DNA of 64,000 nt from Acorus gramineus (Eukaryota; Streptophyta; Magnoliopsida; Acorales; Acoraceae): the NCBI GenBank assembly GCA_030737835.1, contig CM060857.1:9392145-9456144 (forward strand). Reading direction: 5' to 3'. Of this stretch, positions 53,578-64,000 are shown piece after piece. Each line of letters begins with the position of its first letter. The stretch's first letter is position 1. Under the pieces are notes generated by a model, which was given only the letters and a program-made list of their open reading frames with translations, made no database searches and was not told the origin of the DNA. A program made the position numbers and the translations under genes.

Positions 53578-54057
53578 CGTGCTTGAGCACGTGCAAGAAA
53601 CTAATATATACTTAAATGAATTAAAGGATACAATTTTTAAAAAATATGATAAATTTTTAATGAGGTATACACATTGTTATAGTGAATTGAGGCTAATGAG
53701 ATATATAATATTATATTTAAGAATGTAAAAAAGACCAAGTATAATAGAGCTCTTATCAATACAAGGAGGTTATTTGAATTTACATAGATATTTTCAAAAG
53801 ATTATATGAACTTTAATAAAAGCAAGGAATTATATGGATTTTAAGCAGTTTACAAAGGTTATTTGAATTTTTCCCATAAAAAAAAACTATGCCGTCCATG
53901 TAGTGTAAAAAATGGATTCCACTTTAAAGGAGAATAATAAAAAAAATTGGACCACAAATAAAAGTCAACAAAAAAGAATAAATAGTCATAACACTATGAT
54001 GATAGGTAATATTTTCATTATTTTAAAAATTGTTGTTATTTCTCTTGAAATTTTTTT

Positions 54058-55470
54058 GGGGACGGTTATTTAAACCCCTGTTTAGTGAAAAACAACCTCA
54101 ATTGGAAAGCCATCCAACCAATTTTTTAGAACCTATAAAATCACCCCGACTAAATACTATTGTATAAAACCACCCCTACCGACCACACCCCATTTTGAAC
54201 CAAGCCCACCCCCTGTAGTGTTCGATAAATTTAGTGTCGACCAATGCTACATACGTCGACACTTCTAGTGTCGAACTGAAGGGTTACACAAACCTTTTTT
54301 TTTTATTATAATATCGACACATGTATTGTCGATATGTGTTAAATACGTCGCTAAGTGGAGTGTTGATATCAGCAGATCATTGAAAAATAAAAAGAGTTAT
54401 GCTTTTCAAACTAACATCTTCTTCTTGTTTTCTTTTTTTCAGTTATATTTTGTCATTTGAAATCCTCATTGATCAATGATTTTGATTCATTTTCTAATTA
54501 TTAGTTTGATATAATTTAGGGATTTTTAGTTTTAAGTCCCCACAAACCATCATATTTAGTGATCGATCCCTCCCTTCTTCGTATTTAGGTTTTAGTCCCC
54601 AGATTTAAATGATAGTTCCTTTTTAGCCCCTGAGAGGGACCTATCCATAAATTATTTAATTTACTTTTTAGTCCCTATGAGGGACCTATCCATGAATTAT
54701 CCTTTAAATCGGGGGACTAGAACCTAAATACGAAGAAGGGAGGGATCGATCACTAAATATGATGGTTTGTGGGGACTTAAAACTAAAAATCCCTTTTATT
54801 TTTTATCTATATTCAAACCAGACTGACAATATAAACTAACAAAGACTCATTTTATTCAAATATGTGATTGATGTTAGTTTAAAAACATAACTCTTTTATT
54901 TTATGTGTATATAACTCTTAATTTCTTGTATATGATTGAGTATTTACTTAATTTTTTTACAGTGTAGTATGACTCCCAAGGAACGTATTCGACCTACAGC
55001 TTTCAATAGAAAAACTTATTCTAAGGACATGGAATCGAGTTTTCGAGATGATGAAGTTCAAGCATATCCATAAGAAGTAGCTTGCAATTATCTGTTGGAA
55101 TCGACACTATCATTGTTGGCTATTAGCATTTTTCGCGACATCATATACGTCGACCGATACTTATTTTTTTATTTTTCAATAATCTGCTAGTATCGACATT
55201 CCGCTTGGCGACGTATTTAACACATATCGATAATATATGTGTCGATATTATAACAAAAAAAAAAAATTTGTGTAACCCTTTAGTTCGACACTAGAAGTGT
55301 CGACGCATGTAGTATCAGTCGATACTACGTTTGTCGAACAGTACAGGAGGTGGGCTTGGTTCAAACTGGGGTGTGGTTGATAGGGGTGGTTTTCCTTTAG
55401 TTTTGGGTGCATAAAAATGATTAATCACGGGGTGGTTTTTTAATTGCATGGGGTGGGTATATAACTCCCC
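54058..55470. mobile_element. MULE-like foldback element with exact 9-bp target duplication
   Basis: The flanks are AATTTTTTT (54049-54057 and 55471-55479). The arms of roughly 400 bp are imperfect inverted copies; for example TTCGACACTAGAAGTGTCGAC on the right matches the left reversed, with one base fewer shared than written in longer form, and ACCACCCCTA..CACACCCC occurs on both. The ends start GGGGA. The centre has a nested smaller foldback (54519-54793) and a short unique piece (54955-55120). There is no transposase, so it is non-autonomous. Confidence 0.85.
54519..54793. mobile_element. Small foldback MITE nested in the MULE-like element
   Basis: It begins GGGATTTTTAGTTTTAAG and ends with the inverse. 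The arms are near-perfect over about 90 bases, including GATCGATCCCTCCCTTC and its inverse. No convincing target duplication was found. Non-coding, 275 bp. Confidence 0.75.
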
Positions 55471-55971
55471 AATTTTTTTCAACATCTTAAAAAATGGATT
55501 AAGAAAATCAAAAGGGTCGTGAACTGCCAAGATTTTAAAAGATGTGAATCACATTTTCTTATTTTAACATTTTCTTATTTTCATAACATTATCTTGTTTA
55601 AATACTTTGGTTACTGAATCAAAACTCTCTCAGAAAATAATAATAATAAAAAGATAAAATGCACGGACCCATTAAAGTTTTCGAAACATGCAAAAACACC
55701 CATGTATTTTAAAAACATGCAATTACACCCTCTACCATTAACTTTTCCATTGACCCTGTTTGGTTCGTGTCATTCTGGGATGGAATTTGATTCCACGTGA
55801 GATTACTAGGAAAGTTTATAAAATCCAGTGTTTGGTTGGTGGTAATCTTGATGGTAATTGTGGGCCCCACTGAAATTAAAATTCATCCATGTGGGAAAAT
55901 AGGATGGAATCAGATTCCCACCCTTTGTGGTGGTAATCTCAAATTACACTAGAAATCCTAAATTAGATTAC

Positions 55972-56871
55972 TGTGGAGGTAAAAATTCTCGTCTCGACAC
56001 GTGTCATATCAGGGATGACGTGTCACATCAGGACGGATGTGGGCCTACCGTGGGACCCGCAAATCTGAGTTTCAAGCCTTAGTCATGATGACTCTCCCGA
56101 ATGTGCTAACACGATTAGATCCATGCCATGGTCTAGTCGGGCAATCAAGCACCTTAGAAACGAGTAGTTTAAGGCACGACCAGACACGAGGTCTGGTCGG
56201 TCGACTTTACTCCTCAAAGACGACTATGGCACGACCAGACAGGAGGTCTGGTTGGTCGATCTTATTCCTAAAAAATGAGTAGTCTAAGGCACGACCAGAC
56301 ACGAGGTTTGGTCGGTCGATCTTACTAATCGAAAGCGAGTAGTCTAAGGCACGACCAGACACGAGGTCTGGTCAGTTGACCTTACTCCTTGCGGGCATGC
56401 TATGAAACGTACGGGTGAGTGTATCAAGAGTCCCCGAGCAGAGTGAAGAAACGGTCAGAAGACCACTAACGCATGTAACTGTCAAGGTGGCATTTAATGC
56501 CCACTACGAGCAGAACGTGGGTAATCGAGGATTGACGTGGAACATAAATGCTAAGGGAGTTTTTCTGGAAAAAAAAAGCCCACTAAACACTTAGTGGTAA
56601 GAAGGTTACAAGGGCATTAAAAGAACTACATGTGACTTGATTTCCAAGGGGTACATAGGCAGTCTATGAAGAGGTCGAGCAATAACACTCTAAAGGCACA
56701 ATCAAGCAGAGTCAGACAATCAAGCACAGTTAGTCATTGTGAGTTATTGTGTGTCATTTTTCTATACAGTCATCGAGAGAGTAGAAACATAGCCCAAAAA
56801 ATTCATATAGTTCAAGTTCATTTTCTCAAAAGATTTACAAATTTATCTGAAAGGGGAAAATATCCACCTCA
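55972..56871. mobile_element. Solo LTR with 5-bp target duplication (fossil)
   Basis: A 900-bp block runs TGTGGAGGTA..CCACCTCA and is flanked by ATTAC on both sides (55967-55971 and 56872-56876), the signature of LTR recombination after a retroelement insertion. No coding sequence. Probably Ty3/gypsy, from its length and style; no internal domain is left to confirm that. It carries the tandem repeats at 56165-56395. Confidence 0.72.
56165..56395. repeat. Four tandem units, each with a hairpin
   Basis: AAGGCACGACCAGAC recurs at about 56171, 56226, 56286 and 56346 (spacing 55, 60 and 60). Each unit holds ACCAGAC-ACGAG-GTCTGGT, an inverted repeat able to form a hairpin, with small changes between units. 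Confidence 0.85.
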
Positions 56872-56876
56872 ATTAC

Positions 56877-57402
56877 TATTATACCCTTTACAAAAAAAAA
56901 ATGAAATTACTATGTATATCACTTCTAAAATAAATAGCCTCCTCTTTTTTTTCCCACTACCCATATAATGGGTTTATATAGTCATTTTGATTTTTTAACT
57001 AAAAAATTATGTTATAATTTTTATATGTGATGTGAAAAATCTTAACTATGTATTAGATATTAATTTATATTTTTAAATTTAATTTTTTTTTTGTAGATGT
57101 GTTTAGATATTATTATAATTGGTATAATATGTGGTGTGTGATGTGGGTTTAAGCCTAAAGCAATACCTTTGAATCCTAACTAATAAAATTGGTTATTTAG
57201 CTGATTTAGAAAAATTACTATTATTATATGTTTAATTACATAATTTGTTTTATTTATTTATTCGTATTCATTAAATATTTATAAAAAATTTATTCTTTTT
57301 TTATTATTGTGATATAGATAAAGAAATAAATTTTACAAGTATATATATAATAGTAAATGTATTTTAGACATTTAAATAAAATTTCTTATCATTTTCCATG
57401 TG
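56877..57402. other. AT-rich stretch, nothing recognised
   Basis: Non-coding, with A and T runs. No repeat ends or genes are visible. Confidence 0.4.
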
Positions 57403-59104
57403 TGGGGGATGAAATCCGGCTCTCCCCTTTTGGGCCAGATCTTCGCTGATCCGGGCTTTGGATGTAGACCTGAGATGGCGTGGGCTGGTCCTTCCCTTCG
57501 CGTCAGTTCAGCACCGCCTGCAGCCTCCTTGATTGTCTGGCTCCTCCTTCCTTCCCCTTCGGCTTTGGGTACTTGAAACTCACACCAGTGTGGTGCCGGC
57601 TAACGCCCCTCCGATGCTCAAGTCAGTAATCTCTCCCTCTAGGGAAGAAGAGGAACTTAGAATCCTTGAGTCTTAGTAGGAGAGAGAGTCAGTGTTTGCA
57701 TACCTTCGAAAGGAGGGGAAGTCTCCCCTTTTATACTCCATAAGGGCGTGCCGAGCTTGGCCTTGCGGGGTGATCATATCATGATATGGAATCTCCACGT
57801 GGCCTCAGGATCCTTGGACATGTGGTTCCTAGGGATCATCATACCATAACCGTTCTTCTGACAACCTGTCCTTTTCCACTGTTAGGGAATATTCCCTTCA
57901 CTAACCGTTCTTCTGCAGAGGAGGGCCCTATGGCCGACCTGCCTTTTACTTGGGCACTACCCTTTGGTCAGCTTAACCTTAAGGTCGAGCAATGTTTGAC
58001 TCCCGTCCTGAGACTAATCAGCATATGGTTGCCCTTTTAAGGTTGGGCTTGATCATCTGCCCGACCTTCGAAGGAAGGCGAGATTATCTGATCCGTTGGT
58101 GAAGTTTCGTGCCCATGGGCTCTCCTTCCTTTGGCCCACATTTTTAACAACAAGGGGCTGCTCCTAGCCCAGCCTTAGTGCTTATTTGACATTGACTAAT
58201 TCGGTCACTTACAAATGCCCTCTTCTTTTGGGCTCTCAATTTCTTGGGGGGGGGGGGGATGAACTGACCTGGGGAAGCCTGCCAGACTGAACGACTTGCC
58301 TACCAAGCCTTTCGCGTCGACTAGATTTGGGCGCTGGGCCCGATGACTTGTGCCTACGACACTTGTCACTTTCTCGAGTTGCCCTCTTCGTTTAGTACCA
58401 CTCACTGGGGGGGATAACTCCTAGATTTTAATTTTGCCGCCTCGTCTTCCTGAATCGACAGTGGCGGTTAGGGTTCCAGTCCCGATCCCTTATACATGCT
58501 CTTCTGCTGTTGAGTTTTTACTTCAATAGGACTTTCTTTCTCGTAGATTTTATCTAGCGCATCTTTCCACTCCTATTCCCTGCTTAAAATGGCCAACTTT
58601 CCTAACAGCCTTGTCGTTGAGGAGTATACCGGGGAAATGCCCCCCCAACCAGACCCCGAAACCCTCCTACTCTACTCCGGCCAAATTGAGGCTAGCATGA
58701 TCACCTTCCCGTTATCTTTGCTGATAATGGAATTTCTGAGCTTCTTCGGCCTTCACCCTCTCCAGCTTGTCCAGAGCGCCTATCACATCTTGATGGTAGT
58801 TACTGCCCTCAATTGTGCTTGCGGCATCAACCTCGGCCTGAGCGAGGTGCGGAGCTTCTATGCGCTGAAGTTCCTCAATGGAGAAGGTCAGATGTTCTAC
58901 CTGGCGTGGAGGTTGGCTTCGTGGGAGCTGAACAAGGATGCGCAAGAGTTCGTCTATGATTGGCGGTCTAAACTCTTCAAGATTCAAGGCGCATGGGCGC
59001 CCGAAGGTTGCACGCTTCGCGTTCCACTTCATTGGAGGGACTCTCCCCTGGGATCTGGTTGGTCTTTCTTCCTGGCGTCAACCGTTTTGCTCCTTTTTTT
59101 TTAA
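57403..59104 (+). mobile_element. Gypsy-type element fragment with a Transposase_28-like frame (fossil)
   Basis: LTR-like sequence from about 57403 (TGTGGGGGATG) is followed by a frame from ATG 58589. It encodes FPLSLLIMEFLSFFGLHPLQ and a downstream WRLASWELNK region, resembling the N-terminal domain of plant proteins annotated as putative gypsy-type transposon (Pfam Transposase_28). The frame ends near 59104 and no protease, integrase or reverse transcriptase follows, so the element is truncated. Its age is unknown, and neither the LTR end nor a second LTR could be set. Confidence 0.6.
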
Positions 59105-61559
59105 ACGTCCTCCTTTTGCAGGTGACTCGTCTCTTAATGCGTGTCCCCCTCAGGAGAGTCTCTGTTATGCCTGTGTCATTCGGAGCCTTATTTTTCGATC
59201 GGAGTCGCTAAAATTTTGGCTTTTAGATACCTGTGGGAGTTGGAGTACTCTGATTGAAAATCTAACTGCATATTATGGGTTCTGGTACCGTTTTGTAGTA
59301 CCCATAAAAATTTCATCGAATTCCGGTAACGTTTTAAAAAATATGCAGTTCTGAACCGTATCCGGGTTTTGAGAGTTCCTGGTTTAGTTGGTCGAATAGT
59401 GTTAGATATTTTGGTGAATGTGGTCACCTTTGGTAAACTTACCCCCCTTTGCTTAGTGGTGAAGCAACCACTTGGTCTTTTGGTATGTGAGTGGGTGACC
59501 CTAACCCTAAACTCACCCCCCTCTCCCAATCTTGCTCTCACCCACCCCCCCCAAATGAGAACTTTTTCTCTCCCACTCCCTACGTCTCCCTCTTTTTTTG
59601 GCTCTCTTTCTCTCTTTTACACACTCCCCAAGTGTTTGATATTATGCCTCAATGAAGTGAAGAAGGAGAAGGAAAAGATGGTGGAGCAAGAAGAGGAAGT
59701 GTCCAAGGTTAGTTGTGCATGTGTTGTTGTTGATGTTTTCTCCTCCCTCTCCTCCTCCCATGGTGGATCCCCTGATTTTTCCCCTCTCCCTCTGGTCAGC
59801 CAAGTAGAAGAGAAGCAAAGATGGAGGTGGTGGTAGTGGTGGTGGTGGTCGAGGTGGTCAAGGCGCTTGCGAGCCCCTACATCTCCCCCTTCCCTTCCCC
59901 CTCTCTTTTGGTAAGTTTTCCCTTTTTTTATTTGAGTTTTTATGCATGTTTGGGTATTAGGGAGGTCATGCATGATAAATGAATGGGTTAGGGTGTGTGA
60001 GGAGGGTTGGGGAGGGGTTAAAGGGGTCTTGGCGCGCTCGCAGGCAGGCGCGTGCACGCGCGCGGGGCAGCGAGTTTGGGCGCGCCTGGGCATGCGACAG
60101 GGCGCCAGTGTGCGCGCGCGCATGCAGGGGCATTCGCGGGGCTACCTAGGGGCTCGGGTAGGTGCTGGGGCACTCGGGCATGCGTGCGTACGTGCGTGCT
60201 CGCATGCGTGCGAGCCCGTATGCGTGCATGTCTAAGTCTTTGGCATTTCTAGTTAATTTATAAGTGTTTTAATGTGGTTATACTCACCATTCTGATGCCC
60301 TTACCTTGCAGATCTCGTCGGATGGGGTGCGCGATGATCCGGGTATCAGTGAGTGGTTCGATCTAACTCTTTGGGATGTGCTCGATGAACGTAGTCGTGC
60401 ATCGCGCATCCATGAGATTTCTTTGCACCCTAAATATGCTAGATATTTGCATGCTAGGCTTGTATAGCTCGCATATTGCATAGAACCACCTTTTCTACCA
60501 TATACTTGCCTATGTATCATATTCATGTGTGAATTATTATGTATGCATGCGCCCTTCATGTATGGGCATGTGTGATCTGTGTTTTCATGAATGTATAGAA
60601 TAAGCATGCCTTAGGTAGTCCCTATGAGTAATACAACCATATCAATTGGAATATCCAGCATGATTAAGTCTGGGTTAATAACGAGCACATGCCTAATATT
60701 CCTTTGTGATAAGACTCGAGGGCGTGGTGTAGTTTTTGCGCCCATGCTAATGGGGAAAGGTTATGACCAACTTCAAGAGATGATGAGCTTTCTCTCGCCC
60801 TCTCCCTTTGTACGAATTGAGTAAGTAGATGCGATTTTCTACTCGACTCAAGTTCGTTTGGAATATTGGCATGCACCTGTTAGTGCGCGAGATCGCGCTT
60901 GACCCTTCCCTTTAAGTTGGTGATGTCCAACGCATTTTAGGGTATACCTTGTATGCTAGTATGCTTGTATGAGGTATGCTTGTATGAGATATGCTTATAT
61001 GCTTGCACGCTTGTATGCATATTATTTAGCCATGCATGATATATATGTGGTATATGTAGATCGTTTATGCTTTCTATCCATGTTAGGGAGTATTCCTATA
61101 ATTAATTGATATGTTATCGTGCATGTAGTTCATGTACATAACTAAGATATAATTCTCCTATAATATATATGCGCATGTTAAAACTAATTAGGCCTATCTG
61201 AAATAGGCGTGGGTATGGCCCGCTGTCGGGATGTACCTCGTTAGTTAGTGTGTGAGCGATGTAATCGCCCCTGCATCCGTGTGATGCACTTGAATGGAAT
61301 TCAGGAGAATTCATTTGTTGTATCGGTTTTGTTAAACCGGTGGCTATGGCATTAAGTTAGGCCTACCCGTGCTAGGCACGTATATGAACCGCCTGTTGGG
61401 TTATATGCCTTGGGCTTATTTTTGCGTCAGAGCAGAGGTAACCCCTCCCGTCTGAGCGACGCACCCGTGTGGGAGTACAAGAGTATTTGATATCATCGAT
61501 ATGTGATTATCGAGCGTAGCTCATAGGGTTTGCTTTGCGAACGTGGGGTGCTTCCTCCC
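59105..61559. repeat. LTR-like repeat sequence, not fully resolved
   Basis: No host gene. Features suggest retroelement non-coding sequence: a pyrimidine-rich leader (59500-59640), a CG-rich tract (60020-60240), and a diverged duplication between about 61190-61280 and 61360-61470 (AGGCCTA..GGC, then CCGCCTGTTGGG-type and GACGCACCCGTGTG-type words). It ends abruptly where the LTR at 61560 starts, so that LTR may have inserted into it. Confidence 0.45.
60020..60240. repeat. CpG-dense, purine-pyrimidine alternating tract
   Basis: Words such as GCGCGC, GTGCACGCGCGC, GTGCGCGCGCGCATGC and CATGCGTGCGTACGTGCGTG crowd in 220 bases. CpG is kept at high density although the surroundings look like a retroelement. 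Short alternating GC/GT stretches of this sort can favour Z-DNA. Confidence 0.7.
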
Positions 61560-61833
61560 TGTAGATACCCCATTTTGATCGGTCAGAACTGTAAAACACT
61601 TATCATTTGTGATATCTTAGTTTGCAGGTCTAAACCCCGATGATCTTCTCCGAGTCATAATAATCACTTGAGTAGAGAAAGGAAAGAAAAGAAAGCATGA
61701 GCGCAACAAGTTCTTAAAGAAAAGCTTAAGAGAAGCAGTACCATCGCCCAGAACGGTTAAGCCTTGGGTTGTTGTACAAGACATCTGAAAATCTGTCTGG
61801 TGACTAAGACAAGCGACCACCCACTCGTTGTAC

Positions 61834-62060
61834 TGGACAATCTATCTGAGGATTGTCGACTTCGACGATCTTTGGGAGGATTGTCGAACTGGACGATCTT
61901 TCTGAGGATTGTCGACTTCGACGATCTTTGGGAGGATTGTCGAACTGGACAATCTTTCTGAGGATTGTCGACTTCGACGATCTTTGGGAGGATTGTCGAA
62001 CTGGACGATCATTCGGGTGATTGTCGAAGTCGACAATCTTTTCTGGGTTGTCGACCTAGA
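61834..62060 (+). repeat. Tandem array A, 28/56-bp period
   Basis: GAGGATTGTCGACTTCGACG starts at 61848, 61904 and 61960, an exact 56-bp period. Each 56-mer is itself two related 28-mers (GGATTGTCGACTTCGACG and GGATTGTCGAACTGGACG). It lies upstream of the TATA box of this LTR. Confidence 0.9.
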
Positions 62061-62235
62061 CAATGGGATGACGGATCGTCAAAAATACTGGGATAAGTTC
62101 AGCTCGAAAAGGACGGCATGGCTTGAGTTTTTTGCCTCTCCACCAACGTCAGCCACTTCGGGTGAACGTGGGAGCGTTGTGGGGCACTCATTACCTCCCC
62201 AAACAGGTGTCAAGAAGGTGGTGGCTCGTTTGGGC

Positions 62236-62243
62236 TATAAAAG
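62236..62243 (+). promoter_or_regulatory. TATA box of the gypsy-type LTR
   Basis: TATAAAAG in a GC-rich setting, followed by a long pyrimidine-rich leader without G. It divides U3, with array A, from R/U5, with array B. Confidence 0.6.
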
Positions 62244-63184
62244 GGAAGCAATGGGAAGCTTTTAGAGAAGGAACACCCACCTTTTACCCTCCAAAGCCTT
62301 CCAAAACCTCTCCTAGCCTCCCCATTCGAGACCAGCAACTCCTCACCACCCTCCACCCTCCATTTTCGAGCACCACCACCTCCTACACCAGCAGCCACAC
62401 CAACACTCGTCCACCACCCTCATTCACCACCCAAAACCTACACTTTCTCTCCCAAGACCACCCATCCGAACCCATCCATCCTTCTTCATCACCAACAGCC
62501 CCTCAACACCCTCCACCCTCCATTTCCGAGCACCACCGCCCCTTACACCAGCAGCCACTCCAAACAACGACCCACCACCCTCACCTACTACCACCTAAAC
62601 CCTCCCCTTTCTCTCCAAAAGCCACCCATCCGAACCCATCCACTACCACCCAAAGTTAACCACACTTTTCATCACTATCATCTATCTCCCTTGCCAAAGA
62701 GAAAGAGAGAGCTCACACCTCCCTACCCTCACTTCCCTTCCCTTCCCTTTTTTTTCTTTTCTTTTTTTTTTTACTTAAAAGAACTTGTATAACATATCAT
62801 CTCCTCATAAAACCCTTAAACAAGTTGTAACAAGCTTACTAAATTAAATAAATATAAGTTTAATCAAAGTTGAGAGTGTTGGAGTACATCATTGGACTAT
62901 TATCAGTTCTTTTGGAAACTATACGCAGCTGGCGGACGACCCTAACTTGGATCGTTGGTCAGTTGGTCTAGGGACCATTTGAACACTCCCCTTTGCAAGT
63001 TTGGGTACCTCCCAAGGACTACTAACCCCTTTTGTTTTATTTTGTTTACTTCATTTGTCATTTACTGCTTTATATGTTTGTTATTACTCTTTTATATACT
63101 ATTTATATGCTGTTTTTTTTGTTTTTCTCAGTTTCTTGTTAACATAAAACCTCCCACTAATTTTGTTAAATTTTTCTTGGAGTT

Positions 63185-63595
63185 AACACTTGACAATCCC
63201 CCCTGGTTCGTCGAGCTCGACAACCCCCCGTGGTTCGCCGAACTCGACAATCCACCCATGGTTAGTCGATTCTGACAACCCACCCGTAATTCGTCGAACT
63301 CGACAATCCACAAATAATTCGTCGCATTCAACAATCCAAAAATAATTCATCGAACTCGACAATCCACCCATAGTTCGTCAATCCCGACAACCCCCCTGTA
63401 GTTCGTCGAACTCGACAATCCACCCATAGTTCGTCAATCCCGACAACCCCCCTGTAGTTCGTCGAACTCGACAATCCACCCATAGTTTGTCAATCCCGAC
63501 AACTCCCCTGTGGTTCGTCGAGACCGACAATCCCTCCTGGTTCGTTAAACTTGACAACCCTTCCTGGTTCATCAAGCCCTATAGTTCACCTCCAG
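63185..63595 (-). repeat. Tandem array B, inverted relative of array A
   Basis: About fourteen units of 28 bases built on TTCGTCGAACTCGACAATCC, partly arranged as 56-bp dimers with TTCGTCAATCCCGACAACCC. Read on the minus strand the unit is GGATTGTCGAGTTCGACGAA, nearly the same as the array A unit. Array B lies downstream of the TATA box and in opposite orientation. Confidence 0.9.
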
Positions 63596-64000
63596 TCTAT
63601 TGACCAGAAAGAACACCTTTTTTTATCCCATTTGCCAATCCTGCACAAAAAAGTATCTTTCTCTCTCTCTTTGGGTTTGCAGGATCAATCTGAGCTTGAA
63701 CACCTCAAGACACGGCCGGCCGTGATCCTTGAGAGGAGAACCCGCATCCCCCGTTGAAGGCGAGTAATAAAAGAACATCCTCTTTTCTTGCTTTTTAGGA
63801 AAAGCAAGTGGCGATCACACCAACGTCCCTGGAAGCGGTCGGGCAACCTTGGACGATCCATCAAGTGGCGATTCGGAGCGCCGTGCGTGTAACAGAACCA
63901 AACTTGAAGGAACCCGGATTCACGATCACACCGTGTCAAAATCCAACACCGACACTCCCGACATCGTCGTGCATCAAAACACCCCAGCGTCGAAGCTGTC

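Larger units (their letters stand above)
42068..53604 (+). mobile_element. Candidate Helitron shell with nested insertions
   Basis: The left boundary reads A/TCTATCTATTATACTAAC, like the 5' ends of plant Helitrons. The right boundary has the hairpin CGTGCTTGAGCACG (53578-53591), nine bases, then CTAA/T, matching the Helitron rule of a short hairpin shortly before CTRR with insertion between A and T. The AT-rich flanks inside both ends are alike in style. No Rep/helicase frame is seen, so it would be non-autonomous. Most of the 11.5 kb is later insertions (MITE 42216, LINE 43440, copia 44697). The two ends may instead belong to different copies. Confidence 0.35.
61560..63862 (+). mobile_element. 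Gypsy-type (Tat-like) LTR, 5' LTR at the window edge (fossil)
   Basis: It begins TGTAGATACCCCATTTTG, the same start as the LTR at 7256. A TATA box TATAAAAG lies at 62236-62243, followed by a CT-rich leader (62270-62740). Near 63800 it shares AAAGCAAGTGGCGATCACA with that other LTR. It probably ends at CCATCA near 63862, since GTGGCGATTCGGAGC directly after looks like a primer-binding site, and the interior would then run out of the window. Two related tandem arrays lie in it. The other LTR is not in the window, so age cannot be judged. Confidence 0.65.

Noticed and set aside
59369-60252. Several open frames rich in Leu/Pro, His or Arg/Ala
   Set aside because: They arise from pyrimidine-rich and CpG-rich tracts of a retroelement-like region; no homology recognised.
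61834-62060. CRISPR-like regular repeats
   Set aside because: Units are directly adjacent with no unique spacers, in a plant retroelement LTR; an ordinary tandem array.
62123-62659. 178-codon Pro/His/Thr-rich frame
   Set aside because: Falls in the G-poor leader of the LTR, where stops are rare on the plus strand; not protein-like.

Overview
The window is nuclear DNA from a flowering plant. It holds spliced genes with GT-AG introns, a chloroplast FtsH protease, an RKD (RWP-RK) transcription factor, a RING-CH ubiquitin ligase, PPR genes, and many plant-type transposons (Ty1/copia, Ty3/gypsy, L1-like LINE, hAT, MULE, PIF/Harbinger and possibly Helitron). The strong GC contrast between the GC-rich PPR gene and its AT-rich surroundings would suit a monocot, but I cannot fix the species.

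Three host genes look intact. (1) 152-3645 (+) is a five-exon FTSH6-type thylakoid metalloprotease of 671 aa. (2) 16006-17549 (-) is a four-exon RKD transcription factor of 248 aa. (3) 34815-41184 (+) is a seven-exon RING-CH membrane E3 ligase of 287 aa with one GC-AG intron. Three more host loci are broken: a MEF9-type PPR-E gene (20640-22706, -), and two partial copies of another PPR gene like Arabidopsis At3g47530 (4385-5009 and 12380-12900, both -).

Layout. 1-5.9 kb: FTSH6, then PPR relic 1 split by a small hAT MITE. 5.9-9.6 kb: a PIF/Harbinger-like element, into which a short non-autonomous copia-type element went, into which a gypsy-type LTR went. 10.4-11.5 kb: a MULE-like foldback element with minisatellite filling. 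12.4-15.3 kb: PPR relic 2, a larger hAT element of the same family as the first MITE, a solo copia-type LTR and a Tourist-like MITE. 16-17.5 kb: RKD. 20.6-23.3 kb: broken PPR and a foldback MITE. 24.5-34 kb: a decayed copia interrupted by other retroelement sequence, then a long-LTR gypsy fossil. 34.3-41.2 kb: the RING-CH gene with MITEs in its introns. 42-53.6 kb: an AT-rich block whose two ends resemble Helitron termini, holding a MULE MITE, a LINE 3' part, and a young copia inside that LINE. 54-55.5 kb: a second foldback MULE. 56-56.9 kb: a solo LTR with a perfect 5-bp target duplication. 57.4-64 kb: nested gypsy-type LTR material, ending in a 2.3-kb LTR that carries two 28/56-bp tandem arrays in opposite orientation.

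The host genes do not form a pathway; they are ordinary unlinked plant genes. The window's interest lies in its insertion history, which can be read from exact target duplications (8 bp for hAT, 9 bp for MULE, 3 bp for Harbinger, 5 bp for LTR elements), in the inverted 28-bp arrays flanking a promoter, and in the decay of two RNA-editing-type PPR genes.
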